This document shows positions 1 to 12,700 of a stretch of 64,000 nt of DNA, one piece after another. Every line of letters begins with the position of its first letter. Position 1 is the first letter of the stretch. Where the stretch lies: NCBI RefSeq assembly GCF_037975245.1, contig NC_092563.1, positions 18,990,094-19,054,093 on the forward strand. Direction: 5' to 3'. Below the pieces are notes generated by a model. That model was not told the DNA's origin. It searched no databases and was given only the letters and a program-made list of their open reading frames with translations. Origin of the DNA: Apostichopus japonicus (lineage: Eukaryota > Echinodermata > Holothuroidea > Aspidochirotida > Stichopodidae). The translations under genes and the position numbers were made by a program.

Positions 1-492
1 ACTTTAATAACTATTCCATTGTTGTGTAGAATGTGTGCTATATAGCACTGTGGCAGAATATGACCAAAGTGGAAAGGTGGGGGTGGGGGAGTGTTGGCCC
101 CCACCCCCGCCCCCCTCCCAATGTTAATGTTTAACTTGGAGGGCACAGTACCATCTTAATCGCTCCCAAAATGGTATTTGGCAATAGGTTTGCTTTCAAC
201 ACCAGAGTAATTTCATGATTTCAGGAGATATGGAATTCCTTTTTATTCTTCTTGAAAGACACAATGAAACATGTTTACTAGAAAACCATTACTGTATGAC
301 AAGTTGCCATTGATATTGTACAGTAAAGTATTGCTCAACTTCTGTGTTGTATTGTTAGGAATTTAGTATTCTGTAGTGTGATGATTTTAGTGTTCTTGGA
401 AGGCTCTTTGAAAAACTATGACTTTAAAAAAAAAAAAACATGATTTATTAGGTATTCTTCTACAATCTCTCGGTCTATGATTTTCTGTTCAG
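1..492. other. Partial PIGN intron at left edge
   Basis: No coding sequence is seen. A G-rich run at 75-93 is followed by a C-rich run at 99-119, which together could fold into a GC hairpin. The rest is AT-rich, with an A-tract at 426-438. Confidence 0.6.
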
Positions 493-599
493 GAACCACA
501 GGAGATCACATGTTTACTCATACGTACGCAGTAGAAACGGATGATTTTGCAGGAGCAGATGCATCCAAACCTGACACCTGGGTCTTTGAACGAGTAAAG
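493..599 (+). CDS. PIGN: PIGN exon a (first in window)
   Basis: Follows acceptor ttttctgttcag and ends at donor gtgtgt. Encodes [12 protein letters not shown] to DTWVFERVK, close to human ...DTWVFDHVK. It begins with two bases of a split codon, so an earlier exon ending in one base is expected to the left of the window. Confidence 0.92.
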
Positions 600-3500
600 G
601 TGTGTACCGGGACTGTTTGAATGTATCTCTCTTATACTTCTGTCTAAGACACACAGACACACATATATGCACAAAGGCATGCAGACATGTAGACACACAC
701 ATAGAAAGGATAATGGTAATAATCCAGTTAATGAATGAAATTATAAGTCATTTTCAACAACTGTAGAGCATAATTGATGAAGTTCATGACCTCAAGGTTT
801 TACAAAGGTCATTGTCAACGGGGGGCGTTGTGGTCAAGTGGTTAAGGCAGTGGACTTGTGATCTAATGATTACAGGTTCGAGCCCTGGCCAGATCATTGC
901 GTTGTGTCCTTGGGCAAGGCACTTTATCTCCATTGCCTCTCTTCACCCAGGTGTATACTGTACATGGGTGACTTGCGAGGTAACTTGTAAATATAGTTAC
1001 ATGCACCGGTTTGTGTTGGCACCCTGTGGGAATTCCCCCAGGGGACAAGCTGACATGATGCACTATAAAGTGCCCCGAGATTGACTGTTAGAATTGTGTT
1101 CACCCAACAGTAATTTTAAGTTTCTTGCTATCCTTCATTTATCAGTATAACTTGCCAGAATTTTTCAAGTATATCTTGCTCAAGTGTCATGAAAGCCAAT
1201 GTTTTGCTTATATTCAAATTGAAGTAACACTAAATCTGTCTTTTGTCTTGTAAGGGTGTATTAAAAATGGATTCTAAAATCATGGTATTTTGTAGGGAAT
1301 AAATTTGAAGCTCTGGTCAAGCCTGACCATTAATGTTTATCTAGACTTTGAAAGTTTGTGATGTAGTCTCACTATAGGTGCATATAGCGGAATATCATAT
1401 CATATTATTATTATTTACTTTACCAGATTGATATAGCGCTCTTTTCATGCTTAAGCATGTTCAAGAGGGCTTTACAATGACAACAAAATGAAAAAACCCT
1501 TAAAATATGAATATGAACATCAAATGGATGCAGCTTAAATATTAATATAAAAAATATATATATATCCTTTGACATCATACCACCCACCTTCAATATTTAA
1601 CATGTCGTTGAAAGATGTAGAATATAGTGCTCTTCAAAAACTTGGTTTAAATTTTCTTAAAAGGAGTTCTTTGGAAACATCACAGACGATGACATTCTGA
1701 GCGATAAACTACACGAAGAGAATATTGTATTTTTTCTCTATCTATTGGGATTGGATACTAACGGTCATGCCCACAAGCCATTCTCCTCGGAATACCGGGA
1801 CAATATCAGGCTCGTCGACGCTGGAGTTGAGAAGATGGTGGAACTCTTTGAAGAGTTTTATGATCATGACGGGAAGACGTCGTACCTGCTCACTGCAGAC
1901 CATGGCATGACAGATTGGGGTACGTATGAAATAAGAGAGAAGAGTTTGATAAATCTTTCAGATTGTAAGGAGTCCCTTCACCCCAAATGAGAGTACAGTA
2001 TATGATCTGGTTATGTTGCTGGGATAATAAGTGAATAGGATCGTCGCTATTGGGCTGAAAATGGCAGAAAAATTCACAAGTAGTTTTATATTCCTGGAGG
2101 ATTGTGACATCGGAAGTTATTCCTGGACATTTAAGAGACGTTGAATTAATAGAGCACTGGTAAATGTACCATTGATCAGCTTCAAAGGTGGAATTTAATG
2201 GCATGCTGAAAGTTTCACCATTATTTAACATACCAAAATACCATAGTGGGCGGTCTATGACAAAGGTGAGGTTGATTTTCCAGCTCCCAAACCTCTGACT
2301 CGATAGTAATTGATGACTTCTGGTGCCATTCATGGAAGGACAGTGCATGATGGGAAGTGTTAGAGAGAAGGACACAGAAAGAGGGATGAATTTTGGGCAA
2401 CCAGGTCCCTGTGTTCCAGATTAAAGTGCATTAATTGTGGTACACAGTTTCAATATCAACAAAAGTCATCTTCGCAAGTATGTATCTCGATATTTATGTT
2501 TTATTAACATCTTAGGGACTCACGGTGCAGGTCATCTGGATGAGACTATGACGCCCATTGTAGCCTGGGGATCTGGAATTCAGAAACCCTCAACCCCAGG
2601 AGAAAATCTGTATGAAGACAACTTCTCAAAAGGTAAGGGAAGCAGTCTGTGGTAGAAAGATAAACTAAGCTTTGTTGTTAATCTGATACATGGGGGGGGG
2701 GGGGCAAAGCGCTATCTGTTGGCAGTATTTGGCCCTCTCACAAATTTCCTGTGGTCAACAAGGGTTTTCAAAACCCTTACAAATACAGCTCACGTAACCT
2801 AGAATTGTGGGTGCAGTCATAAATAAACTGAAACAATGAACTTCCTGAATGGCCAAAAGGAACAACTTGAAACTTTAGGATCTAGTGTATGTTTGATGTG
2901 ATATATCAATGTAACAGATGGGTAATGTGATGGTCCAACATTCTGATCGTTTAGTTGCCGTATTATGTAATACTTCCAGTTTTGTCATGGGCATTGATTG
3001 AGGTGTTTGGGCCTGCAGATTGGATACAATATTTCATGATGACCAGCAAGATCAATATTGTACTACTGATTCAAAAGAGCTCAATGAACTGGAATATCAG
3101 GTATTATGGTACTTTTAAAGCAGCATTTTGCGTTGGGTCGCTTTTTTCCACCTTTTTAACATGTGCATCGATTTTTTTAGATGTATCAATCATAAAACAG
3201 CAAACTAAGATACCATCCAAGTTTCACCCTGCCAAGAGCGTTAATTAGCGAGTAATTAATGATTTATGTCGATAACTAGTAAAGGTGTCCTCGACAAAGT
3301 TTTCATATCTCCAAATCCACTAGTTTGAATTCCACCAATCAGTGAATAGTATGTTTATTCATGAGTATTTTGCGTTTGGTAGCTGTTTTCTACTTTTTTG
3401 ACATGTCCATCGAGTTTTTTACATACATCAAATCACAAAACAGCAAATTAAGATATTAGCCAAGTTTTTCCCTGCCAAAAATGTTTATTGGCGAGTATTC

Positions 3501-6500
3501 TACATACAAAATTTATCGCATTCAGTTCCCAAACCCACTAGTTTGAATTCAACCAATCAGAGATGCAGGTTTAGTTATGAGCTGTTGCTAAAAATAGATT
3601 CAAGACTTTGCGTTGGTATACAACCAGGGAGTTGTTATGCAACTCCCTGTTACAACTGCCATATAGACTGTACACAAATCAAGCGTGGTGTTATATTACG
3701 TATCTGTCAATGACATTTGTAGGGTTTAAATATTCATATTATGGGCGAGGTTTATTGGGTTCCCAACGGAAAATATCTTGGAGAACAACAAAGTTGAAAG
3801 TTGCAATTTTTTCGACTTTTATGCCACCATTTGAAGTAAAATATAAATAGATAAGCTAGTTATGTATGTCGTTATGGCATAGTGGAGTCAGTTAGGTTGA
3901 GAAAAATCATAGAAAAGGACGCAAAATGCTGCATTAAGGAAGATTTTTTTTTGGGTGCCAAATCCTCACCTGATCACAAGATTTTTAACCATATGTTTAA
4001 CTGCATATAATTAAATGTATAATAGAGCTGATAGTCATAATCGATTAACCACCAGTAGTTGCGATTACACTTTGGAAGTTTGATTAATCGTGCTCACAAC
4101 CTAAGTTGCGATTACTCGACTACAAGCTAGCACTACACATAATTTGCCTTTGAAAAATAGCCTAACCTTTCAAAAACTACACTAAAGCAGTTTGTCAGCA
4201 AATATCGTATATTTACGTATACAGACTCTCACAGTGCTACACTAACACTGTGCTGTGTTAGAAATCAGCAGGCACCTGCTCCTGTTAGATTCATGCTTTT
4301 GCTTTTCAGTAATACGCTTGTTCTGCAATATGCAACATTCAGTCCTAGCAATGTATGTTTTTAACTTTTTCTGCAATGTAAAAATGACAGTGGTGACGTC
4401 ATAATTGTAACCGAGTAATCCCGAGAAGAGCTGTAGGCGATTAATCGACTACAAAAGAAAGAGTCGACTATCAGCACTAATGTATAATTATATGTATAAT
4501 TATATGTATAACTGTACATAATACTTCGTAACTATGCAATACTATTTCCAGTGTGTACTGTTGCCAGAGCCACAGACTGGAATTTCTAGCCTACAGTATT
4601 AATAATGTGTCACTGTGTTGTACAGTACCACTCAACAACAGATTCATTTCCAGTGTTCAGACAAACCTCTAGATCTGCAGCATCATACATTACTGAGCAC
4701 TACATATTAATTAATATTCATCTGGCTCAGCGTGGTGCAGCTAATTTTAGTATTAATTAACAATGGATTAACTTCGGCTTTGATTCATTTGTAAAGCAAT
4801 GACATTTCAGTAATTTATAACAACCTGAAGTACATGCTTGTAAGTCTGGCCTTGACTAAAGATTAACTCCCAAGAGGGTTCTGCCAATTAGCGACTAACC
4901 GGTGGAATTATCTTCATTAACTTTGAAGCAGTTAAGGTGAAATTGGTTCGTTACGGTTTCCTTTGTATCCTCAGATACTATCTTAAACATCGAGGACACC
5001 TTTCCCCTCTGGTATTAATTGAGGCACTAAGTGAGAAGATTTAATCTTTGTAATTCATGTTTCATAAAATGAACAATCTACAAAATCTTTAACACCAGGT
5101 TTTAATATCAATGGATTTTTGTTTCATATTTCGCAAATGGGAGTGACTTTTGTCGTATTCATTTACACAATTTCCACACTTGTGAATGACCCTAGAAAAA
5201 AATCCATTAAAAGTAGTGCAGAGATTAACTTTGAAGGGGTGGGCTTTAAATTGAACCAAGTAGGAATAGGAGCAGAGTTGGATGCATTCCAAAGCTTTAC
5301 TGGCGAAAGAAGCAGCCTTACCTTGAATGTTTATTTCCCACTACAACAGTATATGAACATTATTTTGGATCACACATTATAATGATATTTTAGTTATGCT
5401 CATTTTTTTCTGTTCTCTAAAGACCTTCAGAAACATTGTGGTCACTCTGTTGCTAAGCAATCTCTGGACTTAAACACCTGTGATCATATGTGTCCACAGG
5501 ACTGTGGACACCTACTGCTCAGAAAACACTCATAAAGCAATGGTCTGTGGGAATTCTGCATTTTGCCAGAATCTTTCAAACCATAAATTGTATGTTTCAA
5601 ACATTTTCACGTGTGCCTAAAACATGTGAAGATGTGTGGAAACCTGTGGATTTTGAAATGAGTGACAAAAATGGGTGTATTAAAAAAGTATTAGAAAAGT
5701 GGCAAACCATGGACAATCCAACCCCACGAATGACAAGACAAATAGATAACATTTTCTAATTTTTAAAATGTCACTGGATTTCTTGCCAAAGTTTGTTACA
5801 CAAGCCTGAGTTCTGTGGTTGTCGCATTTGTCCCAGGAAAAAAAAAATCTGTAGATTGAAAGTGGCAAATCTGTGTCACTGTCTGTCAAAATCACACATT
5901 TCCACATCACACTTTGCATATTGTTAGGGACCAATGTAATTTAATCAAGATCTCAAAGATTTCTATTGAGAAGAATTATATATAAGTTACTAAACTGTGA
6001 CACAGAATAGGAGTCTGTTACTGTTTAGAGTCCTTGCGTGTTATATTTCGTAATTCAAAATCCAAAATTTGTACAATTTTATCAACATGATTTGTTGGGG
6101 TATGAGAATGTATAGACATTTAGTTTCTTTGCCCCCCAAAAATAAGAGGAAAATGTCAGTAATAATGCAGCAGATTATTGCCATGGTATTGATAAGTTGG
6201 GTTCACTCCTGAACCCTGCTTTCAGCTCTGAAGTGATTTTTTTCATATTAAGACAATATTGACTGACTTATACCCTTTTGCTCTTTAAGTGATGATTGAG
6301 GTTTTGTCATCCTAACATTCATTCCTTGTTTTTATCCACGCTTTGCAATTTAAGGGCCAAACAGACTTTAAATCAAGGTCTTAAAGATTTCCTGTCCTTG
6401 GAAATAATATTGAATTATTTTAAAGTATTTAGCCATTTTTTATAGAAAATTACCAGCGTGAATAAGACTTTTTTTTTTTTTTTCGTCAAACCAAGAGAAA

Positions 6501-9500
6501 TCAGCTCATTAGTTGAACTGTCCCGGTTCTGGTTTAATCTCACTTTTCTTAAGTTCCCTGGAAATTTATTTTAATCTTACTCTGACACAATATTTGTTTT
6601 TTGCATATGTTATTTTAAATTTCACTTCTGTCCAACGAGACCCACTCTCAAATCATTTATACTATTGATTGCTAAAAGGTTGATGTATTCGGTGACATTC
6701 TTCTTTGTCGTGCCATAATTCGTTAGTTAATTATGATTCCATAAATTTACATTTTGGTTGATATATCTGTTCTGTGGGAGTTTTGTTTCACATTGCAAAG
6801 AGAGAACTCGTGTATAAACTTACTGCTTTTGTGTAAGGAATTAAATAAAGAAATGCCTTGTATTCAATCATTTATTCATTCTTTATTCCAGTATAAATTA
6901 ATGGAAAATTTATTAATAGGATAGAAATATTATAAAAATTGAAAACATCAACAATGGTTAAGACATATAAAAGTTTGAGAGATAAGCAAATAATAAACCG
7001 TCAAACATTGTTACAAAAGTTATCGAAAATTACAATTAAAGGATCAAAAAGCAGTTCTGTACTTAACGGGCTGCCCTGTAAATAAAAGAGTTCTTAAAGA
7101 GTAATATTCTAAAACATGAAGTCATATTTGGGTTCTTTTTATTATAATTTGTGTTTTTGCACCTAGAATATAGAGGATGTCCCTTAGTTATAGCATGAAT
7201 ATTTTCTGGTATTCCTGAAAAATTCATTCCCAGCAGTTTCATTGACATTACTATACACAAGATTCTCATGATCAAGCCTGAAAATTATCAAACAAATTTT
7301 CAGGAAACAAGAACTGGTACAAAATGATATCAAACTGGAACCCCACATACTAGGGTGGGGCATGATAGGCCCAGAAAACACATTTTCTGTTACCTCACTG
7401 GGAAAGTATGGGATACTTGAAAATGTCGAAACGAAATAATACACTTTTGCTAACATCATCAAGATATGCTTTGCAAAAGTTAACTGATTGTCAATGCAGA
7501 CTCCTAAATACATAGTGTAAGAGGTACTGTAAGTTCAACACACAAGCCCTGACTTATAAGTCCTCCGTACTTTAAACTTTCATTGAACCTTTGTGCTTCA
7601 TATTTGTTTTCAAACCAAATTCCTTTGGATTTCTTTGGATTCAAAAGGAGTTTTTTCTGCTCGCACAAAGTAACAATTCTAGAAATACAATAATATGTCT
7701 GGATCTCTCCTATGAGTGTTTTACAATAATAATAATGCAAGGAACGGCAGTATCGTCTGCATAGTTTAATAACATTGCAATTTAACCAGAGCGTATCTCA
7801 TAAGTGTAAATTGGTGAACAGTAGAGCAGATAGAAAACCCCCTCGAGGAATGCCAACTTTAATATCCGATTTAGAGAGGAAAACCCCTTTCTGTAATTTC
7901 ACTTGCCTACAGTAGCTAGACCAGAAATGTAGGAAGTTTGCAATCAAATTACTGTACATAGGTCTTGGATTAACTAAGCGATTAGGCAAGACCATGTATC
8001 AAAAAAGCGCTTGTAAAATCTAAGAATAGGATTTTTTTGGCAAAGTTGTGTCCTTATGATTAAGCCCTGAAAACTATGTCATGTGCAAGAGTCAGTATGG
8101 CTTCAGTTCATGGAACATCATTTTTGAAGGCAGATTGGTTGTTGTTGTCATGTTGGATGATAAACTGCATTTATATATGACAGTATAGAGTTTTCTGCAT
8201 GTAAATTAAACCCAATACTTGACATATCTATTTGTCTATAGTCATTGACTGAAGTGGTATTACCTGTTTTGGAGCATGGGTGATGTTTTAGTATGTTTCC
8301 AAGTAGATGGAATCAGACTTTGATTTATATTTCTTCTTTGAAAATGCACTTAACAGTTCCTCGGAACAATATTTGAAAAGTCACCATGAGTGCAGGCGCG
8401 TAGCCAAGGGGGGGGGGGGCCAAGGGGGCAGCCGCCCCCCTTGAGCAAATTTTTTTTGTTTTTTTTGTATGTTTTTATGATATCGCTAGTAATATCAAAT
8501 GAGAAAATGCTAAGATGCAACTTACAAGGCCTGGGAAGTGCCATTTCCAGCAATCTGGGAGGCATTTTCAGCCAAAATTTTTTTGTACGCTTCGCGCCGA
8601 CTCATGGTGGCGCTACGCTTAGATAGTTTGCAATGCGGTATCTACGGCTCTGACAGTTTGCCATACAGTTACGCCCCTCCCTTGGCAAATTCCTCGGTAC
8701 GCGCCTGCATGAGTGTTGTTAAAACCTGAGCCAATACCAATGTTAATAGAATTAAAATAGTTCTGAAATTCATTCCCTTCTAACACTACAGGTATATCAG
8801 TATTTCTCTCTGGTTGGATCAAATTTACATCCTTAATAACAGCACTAGTCTGTTTAAAACATCCAAAATGTTCATTTAATACAATTCCAAGTTCACTACA
8901 TACTGTATATGTTGTTTTGACCATCACCCTGGATTTGCTTATGGATTTTAGTAGACTCCATCGAGAATTTGAATTTGATGTAACCGTTCCCATAATAAAT
9001 ATAGTACTTATTGCCAAGTGTTAATGGAGAATTTGTCTCACTTTTATTGAATTAAAATGATTTTGATAGGGAGCAAGTGAACATAATTAATTGCAATGAG
9101 CCCTGTGAGTCTGTTAAAAGGGCATGATTTGCTAAGCGACCTGTGCGAGAGGCAGCCTGTAGTAAGATAATTACAGGATTCTTGAGCTACAAGTAATACA
9201 CTGAAGTAGTTAATGGCATCACATTACATCTGCCAGTAAGTATTTGTGATCATGGACATGTGTTATATCATATCCTTGCAAAACACCTGTGTCACTGTTA
9301 AAACTTGAAATCTCTGACAATTAAGCCAATGCAATATACTGTATGAATTGGTCCTAGGAAAATAACAAAGGGTCTTATTTTGACAAAATTTTAATATAAA
9401 TATGCAGAAATCCAGTGAAAATATTTCAATGCTAAATAGCTCTCTCTATTTCGTTCCCTGTTTCTTACAGATTGGTCTCTGTCTCACTTGAGGCGACAGG

Positions 9501-9692
9501 ACATAAATCAGGCAGACATTGCTCCATTGATGGCATCTCTGATTGGTTCACCTTTACCTTTGAACTCTGTTGGGGTGCTTCCCATTGGCTACTTGGATAG
9601 CAGCCTCAAATTTAAAGCAGAATCTATTTTTACAAACACCAAACAGATTCTGGCTCAGTATGAGGTAGGCATATTAGGTTTCATCAAACTTT

Positions 9693-9723
<31 letters not shown>

Positions 9724-12700
9724 TTAAATTGCTGTTATATTAAAGTGCTGTTATCATGAAATAAAACATGCTCAAGAGCACTGTACAAAAGAACCAATAC
9801 CTGGAACATAAAATTACCAAACTTAAGAAACCTAAAAGTAATTACAACAGCAATAAGATAATTATAGTGAATTACTTTTTCTCCCTGAATTTATATCACT
9901 TGCTCATCCTTTTGTGAATTTGGTGTGCTAGTGTGTATAGGAAAGGTGGCTTACAAATGTTCCGGAGAGATTTTAACTTTTGAGAAGTTCCCATGAATTG
10001 GAAGTTTCAGTGAAATGTGAAACTGAGGTTGGGCACACTTCTCATAAGTAGTTAAGGTGATAATTATAAGGTAAAAAATGACTGTGAAGTGGCACACTTC
10101 ATGTGACATTGTAACTCTACTAATACATGAGTAAATGTGGTGGAAAAGATTTGGATGGTTAGTTTTATGATAGTAGTTAAGCTCACTCATGTAAGCACTA
10201 AACTAGTGCAGGTCTATCAAATGCTTGTGTGTTATGTTTGCAATTATTCAGTTAATATTGCGAAAGGAAAAGAAAAAAAAAAATTACCGTATACAACAGT
10301 GTTGTAGGACTATAGAGTCTGTGTGTCTTGAGATCTGACTCAAGGCCTGTTTTGAATGACATTAAAAAAGAAACCCCCCCAAAAAATTCTTCTTGAGGAT
10401 ATATTTAAACTCTTTTGAAGAAACTATTCCAAGTAGATTTTGATTTGATGTCGAAAATATGTTACTAATGGAAATTATCAGCTTGAAGCTAGCCCCTGGA
10501 TGTGAATGATTTGATAATCAACTATAAACCGTTTAATTATCTCCAAATTCAGGTAAAGGAAAGGCACATGAAAGACACGACTTTGGCGATATTTTTCCGT
10601 CATTACGAACCACTTAGTGAATCAGGAAAAGCTCAGAGCATTTCAAGTATCAGACAGTTGATACAAGATGGTGCTTATGAGAACGCAGTAAGTATGAAAT
10701 ATAATAAAGTATAATTGGTACGGTTCAGAGTTTAAAGGACTTTTTGGTGACAAAGAATTTGAAACTTATATTGAAGAAAATTATACTATTCCTCAATGCT
10801 AGTCAAACACCACACCTTTGACTGGCTTAAACCCTTCAACTACTCCAGGAAGTTGGATCACGGTAGCAAAATGGAGCATCTTGATTAAAGTCCCACAGAG
10901 ACAGTGACTCCAGCCCAGCAACTGCAACCTCCTCTAAATCTTTGGGTATATCTCCCAAGACACCTGCAGGCCAATGAGCTCCTCGACTTCACACTCTTGT
11001 TTTTTATTTTAAAATTTGTGGACAGTCCAAGAAGTATGACTTGAAGACAAACTAGCTCTCTCTCTCTTTCTTTGAGTTCTTTTTAGAGACTAAACAATCT
11101 AATTTACTTCTTTAATCTCAAACTCTCCCTCCATCTGATCTTTGCATGGGGATTTTCCATTCACGACCTACGTAAACAATAGGAGGTTCAAGTATGAATA
11201 GGATTTCAGGATTTTAAGTTTGTTTACTTCCTGCAGAGCTGCACCTGTTTGGCAGTTTGCCAATCGCTCTGACACTTAGTTGCTGTAATGAGTTCTAATA
11301 CATTACCTGGGCTAAACTAATGTGACATCTTCATGTTGATTTATCCTTCCTTGAACCCGATACATTGAAATGTTTGAGTAGTCGTCATGGTTTTCTGTAC
11401 TTGAATCTTTTTGGTAGAAATATTTTTCTCCCTTTGGTTAAATTATTGACAAATTATAAAGAAACACAAAGAACAAAAATGTTTCAGCTAAATTACCATC
11501 ATAACACCATCCATTCTGCTGTTTCCAAATGCATTTACAAAATATCACAAAATTTGAAGAAAAAATGCTATCGTGGCGATACAAAAATACTATGATAAGG
11601 TGGTTTTTACCTTAAGATTCTGAAACTTTCCAGCATCTTTGGAAAGCAATCAACTTCAACCACCAGAATATCTTTTCAAATATTTGAAGTTATTGTCAAA
11701 TCTCGTCATTTATTGCAAAAAGAGAGGTTGATTGAATTGGACGATGTTTACACTCCACATGTTGCAGTATGATTAGCATTTGCAAATAGCATGTTACAGT
11801 GAATCCTCTAAATAACAAACTTCTAGCATGCCAAGAAAGCTGGTCTTTGTTTAACAGGTTCAACCTGTGGCAAAGTTTGTATTATATTATGTTAGTTTTG
11901 AAATATAGATATTAAAGTTGAAAAAAATAGATGTTGCAGACTTGTGATAGTTAAAACTTAAACAAAGTAAACACGACCTTTCCATTTGACAGAGTATATT
12001 AGAAGCTTCTGTGACAGTGAGCAAAAAAAAATAGGCAGTGGGGAAAGGGGGAAAATGATCTAAGTTTGCTTTAGTCTTTATCGTTATTATCAATAAATAT
12101 TATTACTTTTTATGTTTCTATCCGAAGAAGTGATGTAAGATCTCTATTCTAACTGAAAATTTGTTGCAAAACGTTAAACTATAACCTTTTTTAATCCTAA
12201 TTCACTTTTCATTGTAAAGGTAACTTTTTTATCGGAGTATAAATCATTACAGGGGTTTCTAATTACTGCTGCAATCCTTTTCCATCACTCGTACTACAAC
12301 GTAAAGAGACCGTTAAATATATAAAAGGGAATTTTTTCTTGCATATATTACCATGATCTCTGTTGGCTTATACTGATGATGGTGGTTGGGTGTGCAACCA
12401 CCACGTTTGACTGTGTGAGAGCTACGATGCTGTGTCTTCGAGGGGAATGGGTCTAATGGGAGGGGTGGCCTTCCCATTTGAGTAATGTTGGTAAAATGTT
12501 GGATTGTTAAATGCAGGAACGGCACTAAGTACTTTGCAACTTTTTGAGACAATGCTGAAGAAGTTTCAAACTCTTCAGGTTCTGCTGCACATTTTGTACT
12601 GCACACTAGGATTTTTTTGTGTGAAATTCTGTCTAAAGCTCCCATAAGTATACAAGGTTGCACCCCTTGAATATGCATAAGATACACATGTGCAAACGTT

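Larger units (their letters stand above)
2633..9470. other. PIGN 6.8-kb intron, transposon-rich
   Basis: No exon is missed here, because exons c and d join directly in frame and match contiguous human sequence. The intron holds a poly-G tract (2692-2704), a TTAA MITE (3119-3933), a TIR element (4027-4475), and a LINE reverse-transcriptase relic with a hAT MITE in it (7060-9020). The stretch 4480-7050 shows nothing recognisable. Confidence 0.75.

Noticed and set aside
824-900. tRNA gene
   Set aside because: A and B boxes are present but the sequence does not fold into a full cloverleaf. It continues into a SINE core shared with 23985-24236.
1890-2375. Minus-strand ORF of 161 codons between PIGN exons b and c
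   Set aside because: It overlaps the end of PIGN exon b on the opposite strand and shows no motif or splice context. It is probably chance.
3608-3850. ORF of 80 codons similar to one at 23193-23414 on the other strand
   Set aside because: Both lie in the two copies of the TTAA MITE. The similarity reflects element homology, and the frames differ by an indel at the N-terminus. No transposase motif is present.
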